Shown here piece after piece: positions 1-8,726 of a DNA stretch of 64,000 bases. This DNA is from Petrimonas sulfuriphila. GTDB taxonomy: Bacteria; Bacteroidota; Bacteroidia; Bacteroidales; Dysgonomonadaceae. The notes below the pieces were generated by a model. It ran no database searches. It was not told where the DNA came from and saw nothing but the letters and a program-made list of their open reading frames with translations. The position numbers were made by a program, and so were the translations under genes. The first letter of the stretch is position 1; every line of letters starts with the position of its first letter. The stretch is from the NCBI GenBank assembly GCA_038561985.1, contig CP073276.1, positions 1,922,001-1,986,000 of the forward strand, read 5' to 3'.

Positions 1-904
1 CATCGCTTCCCCTCGTTTCGATATAGCCTTCCACCGGAAAAGTTCCCACAGCGGAGCTTGCTGTGGAGAAGAACCCTTTTGCCGAGGGGTCGAGAGATTG
101 GCCGTTTACGATTATGTCGGGAGATAGCGTGGAGTCTTCCGCCGAAAGGATGACCCGGGCATTGTAAGTACCACCTTGAATGATAACTTTTGATTCGGGG
201 ATGACGTATGCATTGAGTTCATTTACCCTGAAATCGCTTACGTCGATGCTGTTGAGCAGGCTGCCCAACGCTTCGCCTTCCGACAGGCGGACATCGTTCT
301 GGATTTTGGAAAGGATAGCAACGGCTGCAGACACGGGCATTTTTTCAAAGAGCGACTCCTCCCAGTTTTTATGGGAGTCGTTCCTCTCAGAAGGGGTCGT
401 GCTGAGGTTGTTTTCAATGATTTTTCGTCGGTTGTCGTCCTGGATAAGACCGGTTACGGTTTGTCGGAAGTGGTCAACAGCTGTGCGCAACCGGTGTCCT
501 TGTCGGGCCGGAGGGGATAACAGGACAGAAGAGGCTGCATCCAGGTTGTCTTTATTCCGGATATTGTTTATGTCTCCTTTTTTGCCGTCCGACTCCTTTA
601 CAATTCTTATTTTCAGGTCTTCTATATAGCTCACTAGCGAGTCGCTCATTTGTTTCACCTGCACCCCTTTGTCGTACCATTCACCGGCCTTTTCCCTGTT
701 TTGAGAGTTGTACCCCTCAAGCTCATCCATAATCAACCGGTTCCTGGTGTGCATATTTTCCGATGAATTGCTCAGGCTGTCACCAACAATATCGAATCCG
801 GTGAGCACCTCTGCCGACACGTTAAGCGCCAGCATGGCGATAAACACCAGGTACATCAGGTTTATCATTTTCTGGCGGGGAGAGTTGGGATTATTGATAA
901 TCAT
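1..904 (-). CDS. gldM: GldM/PorM, T9SS motor subunit (C-terminus cut by window edge)
   Basis: Periplasmic shaft of the type IX secretion/gliding motor; with GldL it forms the inner-membrane energy-transducing complex. About 301 codons are visible, read on the minus strand from the ATG at 902-904; the rest lies beyond base 1 (the family is usually a little over 500 residues). The N-terminus starts MIINNPNSPRQKMINLMYLV and runs into the single family-typical membrane helix (residues about 14-32, ending near ALNVSAE), followed by a helical periplasmic domain. The start overlaps the gldL stop in an ATGA (901-904), so translation is probably coupled. Identification rests on the N-terminal sequence together with gldL, gldK and porP upstream. 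Confidence 0.93.
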   Translation of the reverse strand, partial: MIINNPNSPRQKMINLMYLVFIAMLALNVSAEVLTGFDIVGDSLSNSSENMHTRNRLIMDELEGYNSQNREKAGEWYDKGVQVKQMSDSLVSYIEDLKIRIVKESDGKKGDINNIRNKDNLDAASSVLLSPPARQGHRLRTAVDHFRQTVTGLIQDDNRRKIIENNLSTTPSERNDSHKNWEESLFEKMPVSAAVAILSKIQNDVRLSEGEALGSLLNSIDVSDFRVNELNAYVIPESKVIIQGGTYNARVILSAEDSTLSPDIIVNGQSLDPSAKGFFSTASSAVGTFPVEGYIETRGSD

Positions 905-1509
905 TTGGGCTGCGTGTTTGTCATTGCATGAATCAAGCGTCCGTAAATTTGGTTTAGTTCCTGGATTTGCCGGGTCATTTTCTCGGTTTCCCTGCTGAAA
1001 ATAGAACTGTCAGGTACGCTCCCTTCATACATCTCCTTGATTCTGATTAAGCCTTTATTGATCTGGTCGAGCGTATCGAGTTGCCCGCTGATGCCTTTCA
1101 GATGTATTTCGTAAATGGTGTTCAGTCCCGATATATTCCGGTTGAGTGCTTTCATTTGCTGAACATATTCTTGTTCAAACTTCATCACGTTTTCTGAAAC
1201 CTCTCCGGGTTGCTCCTTCGGATACCGGGAAGTGACGGGGAGATCCTGTGCTGCCTGGATTGCCGGAGCTTCTTTTTCAGCCGGAACAGCCTTTGGTGGA
1301 CGGTCTAACCCGTAGAGAATAAAAACAATACACTCTATGGCCATTCCTGTTCCGAAAATGATATTTCCCCAAATACCCCACCAATGCAATACCTTGACCA
1401 TAGCCCCAAAAATAACGATGGCTGCGCCAAAGCTATAGGCGTATTGCAGAAACCGTTGTCCGTTATCGGTTTGAAGGCTGTTTTCTATTTTTCTGATTAT
1501 TTTGTTCAT
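901..1509 (-). CDS. gldL: GldL/PorL, T9SS proton-driven motor protein
   Basis: 202 residues. Inner-membrane stator-like protein that, with GldM, couples proton-motive force to type IX secretion and gliding. Two membrane helices are visible (about residues 22-40 and 48-66). The second carries a buried acidic residue, Glu59 in GMAIEC, at the place where the family has its essential Glu, and Lys39 lies at the end of helix 1. The C-terminal half is a soluble helical, coiled-coil-like region. The gene lies 21 bp downstream of gldK and overlaps gldM by 4 bp, the order known for the family. Length and topology are normal. Confidence 0.95.
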   Translation of the reverse strand: MNKIIRKIENSLQTDNGQRFLQYAYSFGAAIVIFGAMVKVLHWWGIWGNIIFGTGMAIECIVFILYGLDRPPKAVPAEKEAPAIQAAQDLPVTSRYPKEQPGEVSENVMKFEQEYVQQMKALNRNISGLNTIYEIHLKGISGQLDTLDQINKGLIRIKEMYEGSVPDSSIFSRETEKMTRQIQELNQIYGRLIHAMTNTQPK

Positions 1510-1530
1510 TTTCTACCTTTTTCCGTATTG

Positions 1531-2949
1531 TTAATTTCCTATCGGAGTCCTTACGCACCGAAATCCAATGTAGGACCGTCCGTGGTTCTGATATTCCGAA
1601 TCACGCATATCCGAGCGGATAAAGGTGGAGATGTCTTTCCACGAACCGCCTTTCACCACTTTTTTCTTCAACGGATAGGGGTCCTCGGCAGCGGCATTAT
1701 ACCGGTATTCGGGGTTCATGTCACTCATGAGTTGATTTCCGGATTCGGTGTAGGCCGTTGAGGTCCATTCGGCTACATTGCCTGCCATATCGTACAAACC
1801 GAAGCTGTTGGGGCGGTAGCTTTTCGTCTTGGCGGGAATCAGGTTGCGGTCGGCAGCATATGCACCTTCTCCCGGTTTGAAGTTTGCCTGGTAACAATCT
1901 TCCTCGGCTTGCGCCGCGGTTGGCCCCCAAGGGTATCTGTTTTCTGTTTTTCCACTTCGGGCGGCCATTTCCCATTCTGCTTCGGTGGGAAGGCGGTATT
2001 TTTCAACCTTTACATCCCGGCGCTGCAATCCCCGGCGAAGAAACAGGGTGCGCCATTCGCAGAACGCGGTTGCGGCCTCCCACGAAACACCAACTACAGG
2101 ATGATGTGCGTAGCCGGGGTGAGAAAAATAGTTGCGCATGTAGTATTCATTGTTGGCGTTGCTAAAGTCGTTTACCCAACAGGTGGTGTCGGGATAGATG
2201 TTTACTATCCGGGTGTGTACAAAATCGTATAAACTGTTTAACGGACGCGTAATGGTTTCGTTCACGATACGTCCTTCTTCGTCGATATATGCTGTATCTT
2301 TTGATATCATGATCACCTCATCCGGATTTGCGGCGATATCGGTATTTAAAACTCTCTCCTGCGGATCAAGCCTGTTTTGTCGTTTTGCCGCTTCGGCAGC
2401 ATCAAACCATTCGTAGCGGAAATTCATCTGACGGGCATCCAGCATTTTCTTTTTGGTAATCGGATGTGTAATGTACACGCTGTTGATGGCCGCTTCCTCT
2501 TCTTCGGTATTTCTTGTCCAGGGAATGGGAATACTCCAGTTGAGACGAGGTTGTACGGGTTCGCCGTATTCGTCTTCGGTAATCCTGAAAAAGTCGTCTC
2601 CGGCATAAGCAGGGTCGGCAAGACGTTCGCGGATGATGGAGTCACGTACCCAGAAGACAAACTGTTTATACTGCGAATTGGTAATCTCAGCTTCGTCCAT
2701 CCAGAAGTTATCTACGGATACGCCGCGGGTAGGAACAGTCATCCCCCACAACGAATCGATCTCTCCGGGACCCATTCGATAAGAGCCCCGTGTGACCAGT
2801 ACCATATTGTAGGGTGTAGGTTCATTCCAGACTTTTCCTACGGGAACCCCAGTCAGTTCACCTCCCGTGCTTATTCCAATACCCCGCCGGCCGCAGGAGG
2901 CCAGCACAATGAGAATCAGGATCGGAACAATTAATTTTTTTATTGTCAT
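1531..2949 (-). CDS. gldK: GldK/PorK, T9SS outer-membrane-associated lipoprotein
   Basis: 472 residues. Lipoprotein that forms the periplasmic ring with GldN in the T9SS. A lipoprotein signal peptide ends in VLASC with the lipidated Cys at residue 19. The remainder is a formylglycine-generating-enzyme (sulfatase-modifying factor) fold, seen in the motifs YRMG, the WEAATAFCEWR segment, YRLPTEAEWEMAAR, AGNVAEWT and the C-terminal GGSWKD and GFRCVR. In GldK this fold is structural, not catalytic. It lies 56 bp after porP and just ahead of gldL. Confidence 0.95.
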   Translation of the reverse strand: MTIKKLIVPILILIVLASCGRRGIGISTGGELTGVPVGKVWNEPTPYNMVLVTRGSYRMGPGEIDSLWGMTVPTRGVSVDNFWMDEAEITNSQYKQFVFWVRDSIIRERLADPAYAGDDFFRITEDEYGEPVQPRLNWSIPIPWTRNTEEEEAAINSVYITHPITKKKMLDARQMNFRYEWFDAAEAAKRQNRLDPQERVLNTDIAANPDEVIMISKDTAYIDEEGRIVNETITRPLNSLYDFVHTRIVNIYPDTTCWVNDFSNANNEYYMRNYFSHPGYAHHPVVGVSWEAATAFCEWRTLFLRRGLQRRDVKVEKYRLPTEAEWEMAARSGKTENRYPWGPTAAQAEEDCYQANFKPGEGAYAADRNLIPAKTKSYRPNSFGLYDMAGNVAEWTSTAYTESGNQLMSDMNPEYRYNAAAEDPYPLKKKVVKGGSWKDISTFIRSDMRDSEYQNHGRSYIGFRCVRTPIGN

Positions 2950-3005
2950 ACAGTTTAAAAAGACATTAGAGCCAAGAGTTAGGATAAAACTTTAAACGTT
3001 AGATC

Positions 3006-3986
3006 TTAAAGAAGCCGGATACTTTTGTAAGGCATCGGTTCTCTCCTGAACAAATCTATCGGGAACCGGTACCTGAAGCTCACTTCGTGACTACCACCGC
3101 TTCCTTTTCCTATGCCAGATGTATACATGCTGTAAGCATAACCCATTTCAATATTCTTTATAATAGCCCCGGCGAATAAGGAACATCCTTCTTTACCGTT
3201 TCGAGACACACCTGCCGAGTACTTCTTGCCATATACCATACGTACGGCTGTATGCAACCGGGTGTCGGTTAAGCTCGTCATCAGAAGAGCCATTGGCTGT
3301 ATTTCAACTAACGGATGAAAAACGTTTATATTGCATCCGGCCATGAAATTATACGAAAGGGGAATTCTTGAATGGATTGAATCGGCCTTCGCGTTTTCCG
3401 GTGGGCCGGGACTTCGCAGTGGGTAAAACGACGGTTGGTTAAGGTGCATAGCTGCCAGACCGGCGTGAAAATTCCGGGTTGTCCACGAAATTCCGGCATT
3501 CAGGTCGAGGGATTTTCTATCCGTAGGCTGGGCCCTGATGATTTTCCGGTTGTTTTTCGCAGAGTCGGTGGTCAGCTGTAGAGAAGCTGCATCGAAATTG
3601 AGATTCAGCATTCCCGCCTGAACGCCGATACGGAGTATTCCCTTTCCGAATTTTTGGTTAAACGTGTATTGGGCGGCAAAGAGGGTGTTTTGTTTATTTC
3701 CGGTGACGTTTGAAAGCGTTTGAATACCGATGCCGTGTTGTAGGCCCAAAAACTCAACCGGCATATCCATCGAAAGAAAAAGATGTTTGGGCGCATCTTT
3801 AATGTTTGTCCACCGGTAATTATAGATTCCCGAAATCTGGATTTTACCGGTTTCGCCGGCAAAAGACGGGTTGTAATAAGTCTTTGCCGTCCAGAATTGA
3901 TTGAACGGAACATCCCATTGCGCTTGCATTTGAGCAATGCAGAACAGGAAAAATGCAGACAAAAAAATTAATCGCCGGTTTTCCAT
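3006..3986 (-). CDS. porP: PorP/SprF family type IX secretion membrane protein
   Basis: 326 residues. Outer-membrane beta-barrel protein of the PorP/SprF family, which helps anchor or tether T9SS components and substrates. The signal peptide is MENRRLIFLSAFF... cleaved near AQMQAQ (about residue 22). The mature start, WDVPFNQFWTAKTYYNPSFAG, is the family signature (an early YYNPAFAG-like motif). The rest consists of alternating beta strands. It leads the porP-gldK-gldL-gldM order. The start codon sits at the edge of a 13-bp perfect inverted repeat (3972-3984/3999-4011), so translation or transcription into the gene may be controlled; no other start would leave a complete signal peptide. Confidence 0.92.
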   Translation of the reverse strand: MENRRLIFLSAFFLFCIAQMQAQWDVPFNQFWTAKTYYNPSFAGETGKIQISGIYNYRWTNIKDAPKHLFLSMDMPVEFLGLQHGIGIQTLSNVTGNKQNTLFAAQYTFNQKFGKGILRIGVQAGMLNLNFDAASLQLTTDSAKNNRKIIRAQPTDRKSLDLNAGISWTTRNFHAGLAAMHLNQPSFYPLRSPGPPENAKADSIHSRIPLSYNFMAGCNINVFHPLVEIQPMALLMTSLTDTRLHTAVRMVYGKKYSAGVSRNGKEGCSLFAGAIIKNIEMGYAYSMYTSGIGKGSGGSHEVSFRYRFPIDLFRREPMPYKSIRLL

Positions 3987-4011
3987 TGAAAGTATAACGG
4001 AAAACCGGCGA
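3972..4011 (-). promoter_or_regulatory. Perfect 13-bp hairpin over the porP start, terminator-like
   Basis: Arms tcgccggttttcc (3972-3984) and ggaaaaccggcga (3999-4011) with a 14-nt loop. In the minus-strand RNA the second arm contains the porP start region, with AUG at the loop edge, and is followed by a TTAATTTTTTT tract. It could stop transcripts coming from the sulfonolipid operon upstream, or mask the porP ribosome site. No TAnnTTTG box is visible between 3987 and 4056. Confidence 0.6.
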
Positions 4012-4056
4012 AAAAATTGTGCGGTTCATCACGGGTTTATTTCACTTTCGTAGGGA

Positions 4057-5145
4057 TTAATCACCTTTTACACGCCCGAACCGTAGCATTTTCAGCATCC
4101 ATTTTGGAAGCGGTTTTTCGGGATTACGGTTTTTCAGGTTGATGCTCAATCCTAGTTTCTTCATCACCGGAACTTTGTGTGTCTCCACAAACTCGATCAG
4201 TGTCCCGTCCGGATCCTCGATGTAAGCGAATTGCCCGGCGGCATCGCCCATATCAAACGAAGCACCTTCTTTGAACTTTTGGGTGGTATCTACGGTAAAC
4301 GGATGCCCCAGTTCGGCACAGTGTTTCCCCAATGCATCCATGTTCCGGATGTCGAAGCAGATCTGGATAAATCCCGGATCGCCCCAGAAACGTCCTTCAT
4401 AGAGTTTGCGCGGCGAACGTTCCAGGGGTTGTACCAGCTCGATGTATGACGGCCCGAACAGTTCACTGAAACTCCCTTTTCGAGGTTGGGAGTGGGTGAG
4501 CAGCCGGCGGTGGAACCGCTGACTGCCCGAAGGCAATCCTTCAAAATCCGCGAAAACACCGGTTTCGTCGGCGATGACCCTGTCGTAGCCCAGGATGTCT
4601 TTGTAGACAACCATTGCCTTCTCGATATCGGTTACACCGATTAGAGCACCTATTGCACCTCCGGTAGACCGGCCTTCGTTTTTGAAAATATATTCGTCTT
4701 GAACAATCTGGAACAAATTCCCATAAGGGTCCTTCACGTAGAAAGTTTGTTTACCGTCTATGTCCTGACTCAGTTTGGTGACGATATTGACTTTTGGATC
4801 CCGGGAAAACTCCCCGAAGGTTTTCGCCACATCCCTACTTTTTATTTTGCACGCCAGTACACCCAGATCGCCCATATTCAATTCAAAACCGAGCCGTTTT
4901 GGTTTTCTTCCGGCATACTGCCATACTTCAAAACCGCCACCACCCTGCAGATTCACAGCGATTACCGCGTGACGGCGCTGGGGTACCCCTCCGGTATATG
5001 GAAGCATCAGTTCCGCTACCTTGTTGTCTTCCAGGATGCGGATATCCATATGAAACACGTCGATGTAATATTTCCACGCTTCGTGGAGGTTTTCCACACC
5101 GATACCGACTTGCTGAATGCCTGAAATAATATACTTATTCTCCAT
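4057..5145 (-). CDS. Double VOC-domain protein of the sulfonolipid operon, function unknown
   Basis: 362 residues. Two vicinal-oxygen-chelate domains (about 8-135 and 170-335), the same four-module layout as 4-hydroxyphenylpyruvate dioxygenase. Module ends such as DPYGNLFQIV and DPDGTLIEF are typical. However, the positions that normally hold metal-binding His appear to be replaced: Gln in GIQQVGIGV, Ala/Leu in IGALIGV and Gln in GFIQICF, while Glu is kept in FEVWQ, SYIELV and LIEFV. It is therefore probably not a standard Fe(II) dioxygenase. It lies 25 bp downstream of the reductase and 70 bp upstream of porP, all in the same direction. A role in capnine modification is an inference from position only; annotation as HPPD would be unsafe. 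Confidence 0.7.
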   Translation of the reverse strand: MENKYIISGIQQVGIGVENLHEAWKYYIDVFHMDIRILEDNKVAELMLPYTGGVPQRRHAVIAVNLQGGGGFEVWQYAGRKPKRLGFELNMGDLGVLACKIKSRDVAKTFGEFSRDPKVNIVTKLSQDIDGKQTFYVKDPYGNLFQIVQDEYIFKNEGRSTGGAIGALIGVTDIEKAMVVYKDILGYDRVIADETGVFADFEGLPSGSQRFHRRLLTHSQPRKGSFSELFGPSYIELVQPLERSPRKLYEGRFWGDPGFIQICFDIRNMDALGKHCAELGHPFTVDTTQKFKEGASFDMGDAAGQFAYIEDPDGTLIEFVETHKVPVMKKLGLSINLKNRNPEKPLPKWMLKMLRFGRVKGD

Positions 5146-5170
5146 AGTTGTTTTACAAAAAGTGAAAGGG

Positions 5171-5968
5171 TTACGTTGTCCTGATTTTCCGCACTATTTT
5201 TCTTGCCAATCCCGGAAAAAACCGTTTAATATAAACCATCAGCAACTCTTTTCCGCCGACCAGCACTTCCGGTTTCTGCTTCCAGATGGCCTTCACAATT
5301 TTTCGGGCGGCTTTTTCTGCCGGTATACCCTCCGCTTGTCCGGCATCCATTTGGGCATGTCTGGTGCCGTCGGCTTCGAGGGCGTTGCAGGAGATGTTGG
5401 TTTTCACCCGTCCCGGACAAACCATCACTACGCGGATGTCCTGATCGTAATACTCGACCTGCACGGTCTCAAAAAATCCATAGAGCGCGAACTTTGACGA
5501 GGCGTACGCAGAACGCAACGGAAATCCAAACTTGCCGGAGATGCTTGTGGTTACTGCCAGGGTTCCGCCTCCACCGGCAATCATTGCCGGAAGCAATCGT
5601 TTGGTAATCTTTACGGGAGCAAAAAAATTAATGTCCATGATTTTCTTGTCCACCGAGAAATCAGTGTCCACCGATTTGCCACGTTGACTGATTCCTGCGT
5701 TATGGAACATCACATCAATTTTGCCAAAGAAGGACAGTGCCCGGTCGGTAAGGGTATCCAATTGTTCTGTTTGGGATAGGTCGGCAGGCAAAATCTCACA
5801 CTCCGCACCCAAATCGATGCACTTTTGCTGTACTTTTTTCAATTGGCCCTCACGGGTGCCTGTCAGAATCAACTTGTTCCCTTCAGCTGCGAATATATAC
5901 GCGCAGGCTTCGCCGATACCCGACGAAGCGCCAGTGATCCATATAATTTTATTTGTACTTTTTTGCAT
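5171..5968 (-). CDS. Short-chain dehydrogenase/reductase, candidate 3-dehydrocapnine reductase
   Basis: 265 residues. Classical SDR: TGASSGIG nucleotide loop (residues 12-19), NAG at 90-92, catalytic Ser near 142-144, and YASSK with Tyr155 and Lys159. A basic, hydrophobic C-terminus (VYIKRFFPGLARKIVRKIR) suggests membrane association, as in 3-ketosphinganine reductases. In the sphingolipid and sulfonolipid pathways the PLP acyltransferase makes a 3-keto product that an SDR of this kind reduces. Its position, 52 bp downstream of the cysteate synthase-like gene and in line with the acyltransferase, supports that role. The enzyme class is clear from sequence; the substrate is inferred. Confidence 0.8.
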   Translation of the reverse strand: MQKSTNKIIWITGASSGIGEACAYIFAAEGNKLILTGTREGQLKKVQQKCIDLGAECEILPADLSQTEQLDTLTDRALSFFGKIDVMFHNAGISQRGKSVDTDFSVDKKIMDINFFAPVKITKRLLPAMIAGGGGTLAVTTSISGKFGFPLRSAYASSKFALYGFFETVQVEYYDQDIRVVMVCPGRVKTNISCNALEADGTRHAQMDAGQAEGIPAEKAARKIVKAIWKQKPEVLVGGKELLMVYIKRFFPGLARKIVRKIRTT

Positions 5969-6020
5969 AGTTTTAGGAACAACGAGAGAAAGACACTAGA
6001 TCGTCAGGTTATTGTGAAAA

Positions 6021-7352
6021 TTAATCATTTAATACATCTTTCCAAAGCTGATCCCGGTAACCGTCGATTTCGTGGGGTGCACACTCATCGGCATTGGTGA
6101 CTTCCTGTGTGGTGTAGATCATCTGCTCCAGGAAATAGGGGGCACGAACAGCCCCTTCCCCGATGTTAACCATTACCGTCTCTCCGTCGTTGATCAGGTT
6201 TTTTTTCAATGCATTAAAAAAGCCGGCCACACAAACAGTTGATGCAGGCCCCGGAACCATTTTCTGCTCGTAAGCGATCAGTTTCCCCAGCGGAATCAGC
6301 TTCGATTCGCGCATCCTGACGAATGAACCGCCGGTTTTCCGGACTAATTTCGAAATGATGGGGTAGGTAGCCGGATTTCCGGTCGCCAGCGTGGGAACAT
6401 TGGTTTTTGGATTGTCGATGACGGGATAATTTTTCTCGAAACCTTCAGGAAAGCCTTCGGCTTCTGCTTTTTCCCACGCTTGAACCATCGGGTCGCAACC
6501 GTCGGATTGCACCATGATAAAGCGTGGATTCTGAAGATCAGGATAGAGGTGACCGATCTCACGTATTCCTTTATCAATCGCTAATGGACCTGTACCTCCA
6601 CTGATGGCCTGAATATATACATCGGGTGCTTTCCCGAGTTGACGCAACCATTCAAAAACCATTGTCTTTTTGGCTTCGATCCGGATGGGATCGATGTTCC
6701 CGGTGGACATCTGTATGTGGTGACGCCGGGCGTATTCGGCGGCCACTTCCTTGGCCTTGGCATAATCACCCATTACGCGGAAGACCTGTTGCCCGAAAGA
6801 ACTGATGGTGGCCTCCGAGGCCCGGATAGCGTCTTCTGGCATAAAAACCGAACAGTTCACTCCGGCAATGGACAGGTACTTAGCGTATGCGGTAGCCGAG
6901 TTTCCGGTGGAAGCAATGCAGTATTGTTTCAGGTTATTTTCTTTGAATATGCTCGCTGCAAGTGCTGCGGCAACATCTTTGAATGTACCTGTTCCCCCGT
7001 TCAAATCGTTGCGGTAAGCGTGGACCTCAAGGGTTAACCCGTATTCTTTTTTGGCAAACTCTTCCAAAAAATGCCACCGTTCGATAGGAGCGGTCCCTTC
7101 GTACCGGGTAATGATGTGCCTTTTTAGCACCAACGGCAAATAAGGAAAGTAGTGCCAGAAATTTTGCGGATTCCCTTTGATAAAACGGGGTAATCGTTTG
7201 TAAGAGGTGTTATACCAAACTTCGGAGTGCTTACTGCCGCAATTGGGGCACTTCTGAAACTGATCGAACCATGCTTTGAAACTGGGTGTCACAAAACCGC
7301 ATCCGGCACATTTCAGGTAGTACTTTTTTTGCCTTTTTACGCGTAGTCTCAT
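6021..7352 (-). CDS. PLP-dependent cysteate synthase (threonine synthase-like fold)
   Basis: 443 residues. Fold-type II PLP enzyme related to threonine synthase and to the cysteate synthases that make L-cysteate from phosphoserine and sulfite. An N-terminal zinc ribbon has CxxC pairs at Cys15/18 and Cys35/38. The PLP lysine is Lys125 in GGTGTFKDV, followed by the ASTGNSATA phosphate/substrate loop and the glycine-rich SGGTGP loop. A plain threonine synthase is less likely because the gene sits 5 bp after a cysteate acyltransferase-like gene and before an SDR, the arrangement expected for capnine synthesis. Substrate identity is inferred from family and context. Confidence 0.78.
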   Translation of the reverse strand: MRLRVKRQKKYYLKCAGCGFVTPSFKAWFDQFQKCPNCGSKHSEVWYNTSYKRLPRFIKGNPQNFWHYFPYLPLVLKRHIITRYEGTAPIERWHFLEEFAKKEYGLTLEVHAYRNDLNGGTGTFKDVAAALAASIFKENNLKQYCIASTGNSATAYAKYLSIAGVNCSVFMPEDAIRASEATISSFGQQVFRVMGDYAKAKEVAAEYARRHHIQMSTGNIDPIRIEAKKTMVFEWLRQLGKAPDVYIQAISGGTGPLAIDKGIREIGHLYPDLQNPRFIMVQSDGCDPMVQAWEKAEAEGFPEGFEKNYPVIDNPKTNVPTLATGNPATYPIISKLVRKTGGSFVRMRESKLIPLGKLIAYEQKMVPGPASTVCVAGFFNALKKNLINDGETVMVNIGEGAVRAPYFLEQMIYTTQEVTNADECAPHEIDGYRDQLWKDVLND

Positions 7353-7357
7353 TTCTA

Positions 7358-8617
7358 TTACATGGTCATCGACCGCATTTCGTCAGAAATATATTTTCCT
7401 GCTTCGAGGTTGACTTTTATCTTTTTGAAAACGTCTATGGTTTCGTTTACTTCCTTCATCGTGTGTGATGCCGTAGGTATAAGGCGGAGCATTAAAACAC
7501 CCTTCGGCACTACCGGATAGACAACGATGGAGCAGAAAACATTGTGGTTTTCACGCAGATCAATCACAATATTTGTCCCTTCGGGTACCGATCCACTGAA
7601 ATAAACAGGGGTGACCGGGGATTGCGTATTCCCGATGTTAAACCCTTCGGCCACAAGGCCATCCTGGAGTGCTTTGGCTATTTTCCATAGATTTTCTCTT
7701 ATTTCGGGTCGATTTTGGAGAATATCCAACCGTTTGAGCGCGCCGATTACCATAGGCATCGGGAGAGATTTGGCGAAAATCTGGGAACGCATGTTGTACT
7801 TCAGTGAATCGACAACGGCTTTATCCGAGGCTACAAAAGCCCCAATACCTGCCATCGATTTGGCAAATGTGGCGAAGTAAATATCCACTTCGTTCATCAA
7901 TCCGAAATGTTCACTCGCTCCTGCCCCCGTTTTTCCCATCGTTCCGAATCCGTGTGCGTCATCGATCATTAACCGGAAGTTGAATTGTTTTTTCAACGCT
8001 ACAATTCCCGGCAGGTTGCCCAGATCACCTGACATTCCGAAAACCCCTTCGGTGATTAACAAGATTCCACCGTTATTTTCTTCGGCCTGTTTGGTGGCGA
8101 AGCGGAGCATCTTTTCGGCACGCTCCATATCGTTGTGCGGGAAAACGAAACTCTTTCCGCCTTTGGCTTTGTGAAGGAATATGCCGTCCATGATGCAGGC
8201 GTGCGACTCGGAGTCGTATACAATCACATCGTGACGTGTACAAAGCGAATCGATGATGGAGACCATTCCCTGATATCCGTAATTGAGAAGATAAGCAGCC
8301 TCCTTTTTCTCGAATTTGGCGAGGCGTTCTTCCAGTTCTTTGTGGTATTTTGTTTGACCGGACATCATTCGGGCACCCATAGGATAAGCCATTCCCCATG
8401 TTGCTGCAGCTTCCGCATCCGCTTTCCTTACTTCGGGATGATTGGCTAGTCCGAGATAATTGTTTAAACTCCAGGTTATTACTTCACGTCCGTGAAACTT
8501 CATTCTGGGTCCAATCTCTCCTTCGAGTTCAGGAAACATAAAATAGCCTTCTGCTTTTTGGCGATACTGCTCCAGCGGACCTTCCATACCTTTTAGCCGG
8601 TCAAAAATATCTAACAT
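7358..8617 (-). CDS. Alpha-oxoamine synthase family, candidate cysteate fatty acyltransferase
   Basis: 419 residues. PLP enzyme of the serine palmitoyltransferase/KBL/BioF family, which condenses an amino acid with an acyl thioester. The PLP site shows SESHACIMDG (His139), IDDAHGFG (Asp220, His222) and the Schiff-base Lys253 in ATFAKSMAG. The N-terminus (FMFPELEGEIGPRMKFHG) differs from the usual Bacteroides serine palmitoyltransferase and matches my recollection of sulfonolipid-forming homologues. First gene of the operon leading to the cysteate synthase, SDR and VOC genes. If the substrate were serine the pathway would give sphingolipid instead; the cysteate synthase-like neighbour is the main argument for cysteate. 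Confidence 0.8.
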   Translation of the reverse strand: MLDIFDRLKGMEGPLEQYRQKAEGYFMFPELEGEIGPRMKFHGREVITWSLNNYLGLANHPEVRKADAEAAATWGMAYPMGARMMSGQTKYHKELEERLAKFEKKEAAYLLNYGYQGMVSIIDSLCTRHDVIVYDSESHACIMDGIFLHKAKGGKSFVFPHNDMERAEKMLRFATKQAEENNGGILLITEGVFGMSGDLGNLPGIVALKKQFNFRLMIDDAHGFGTMGKTGAGASEHFGLMNEVDIYFATFAKSMAGIGAFVASDKAVVDSLKYNMRSQIFAKSLPMPMVIGALKRLDILQNRPEIRENLWKIAKALQDGLVAEGFNIGNTQSPVTPVYFSGSVPEGTNIVIDLRENHNVFCSIVVYPVVPKGVLMLRLIPTASHTMKEVNETIDVFKKIKVNLEAGKYISDEMRSMTM

Positions 8618-8726
8618 AAAATTTTAAATGTTTGATTAAAAAAATTAGACTTTGAAAATCAAGAACCAAGACTAATTTATGCTATAGGATTAGAATCCTT
8701 GACTTACGACTTCTTGATTTCTTGTA

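Noticed and set aside
4057-5145. 4-hydroxyphenylpyruvate dioxygenase
   Set aside because: Domain layout fits, but the iron-binding His positions appear lost and no tyrosine-degradation gene is near.
6021-7352. Housekeeping threonine synthase
   Set aside because: The fold fits, but the operon with an acyltransferase and SDR points to cysteate synthase; no homoserine pathway gene is adjacent.
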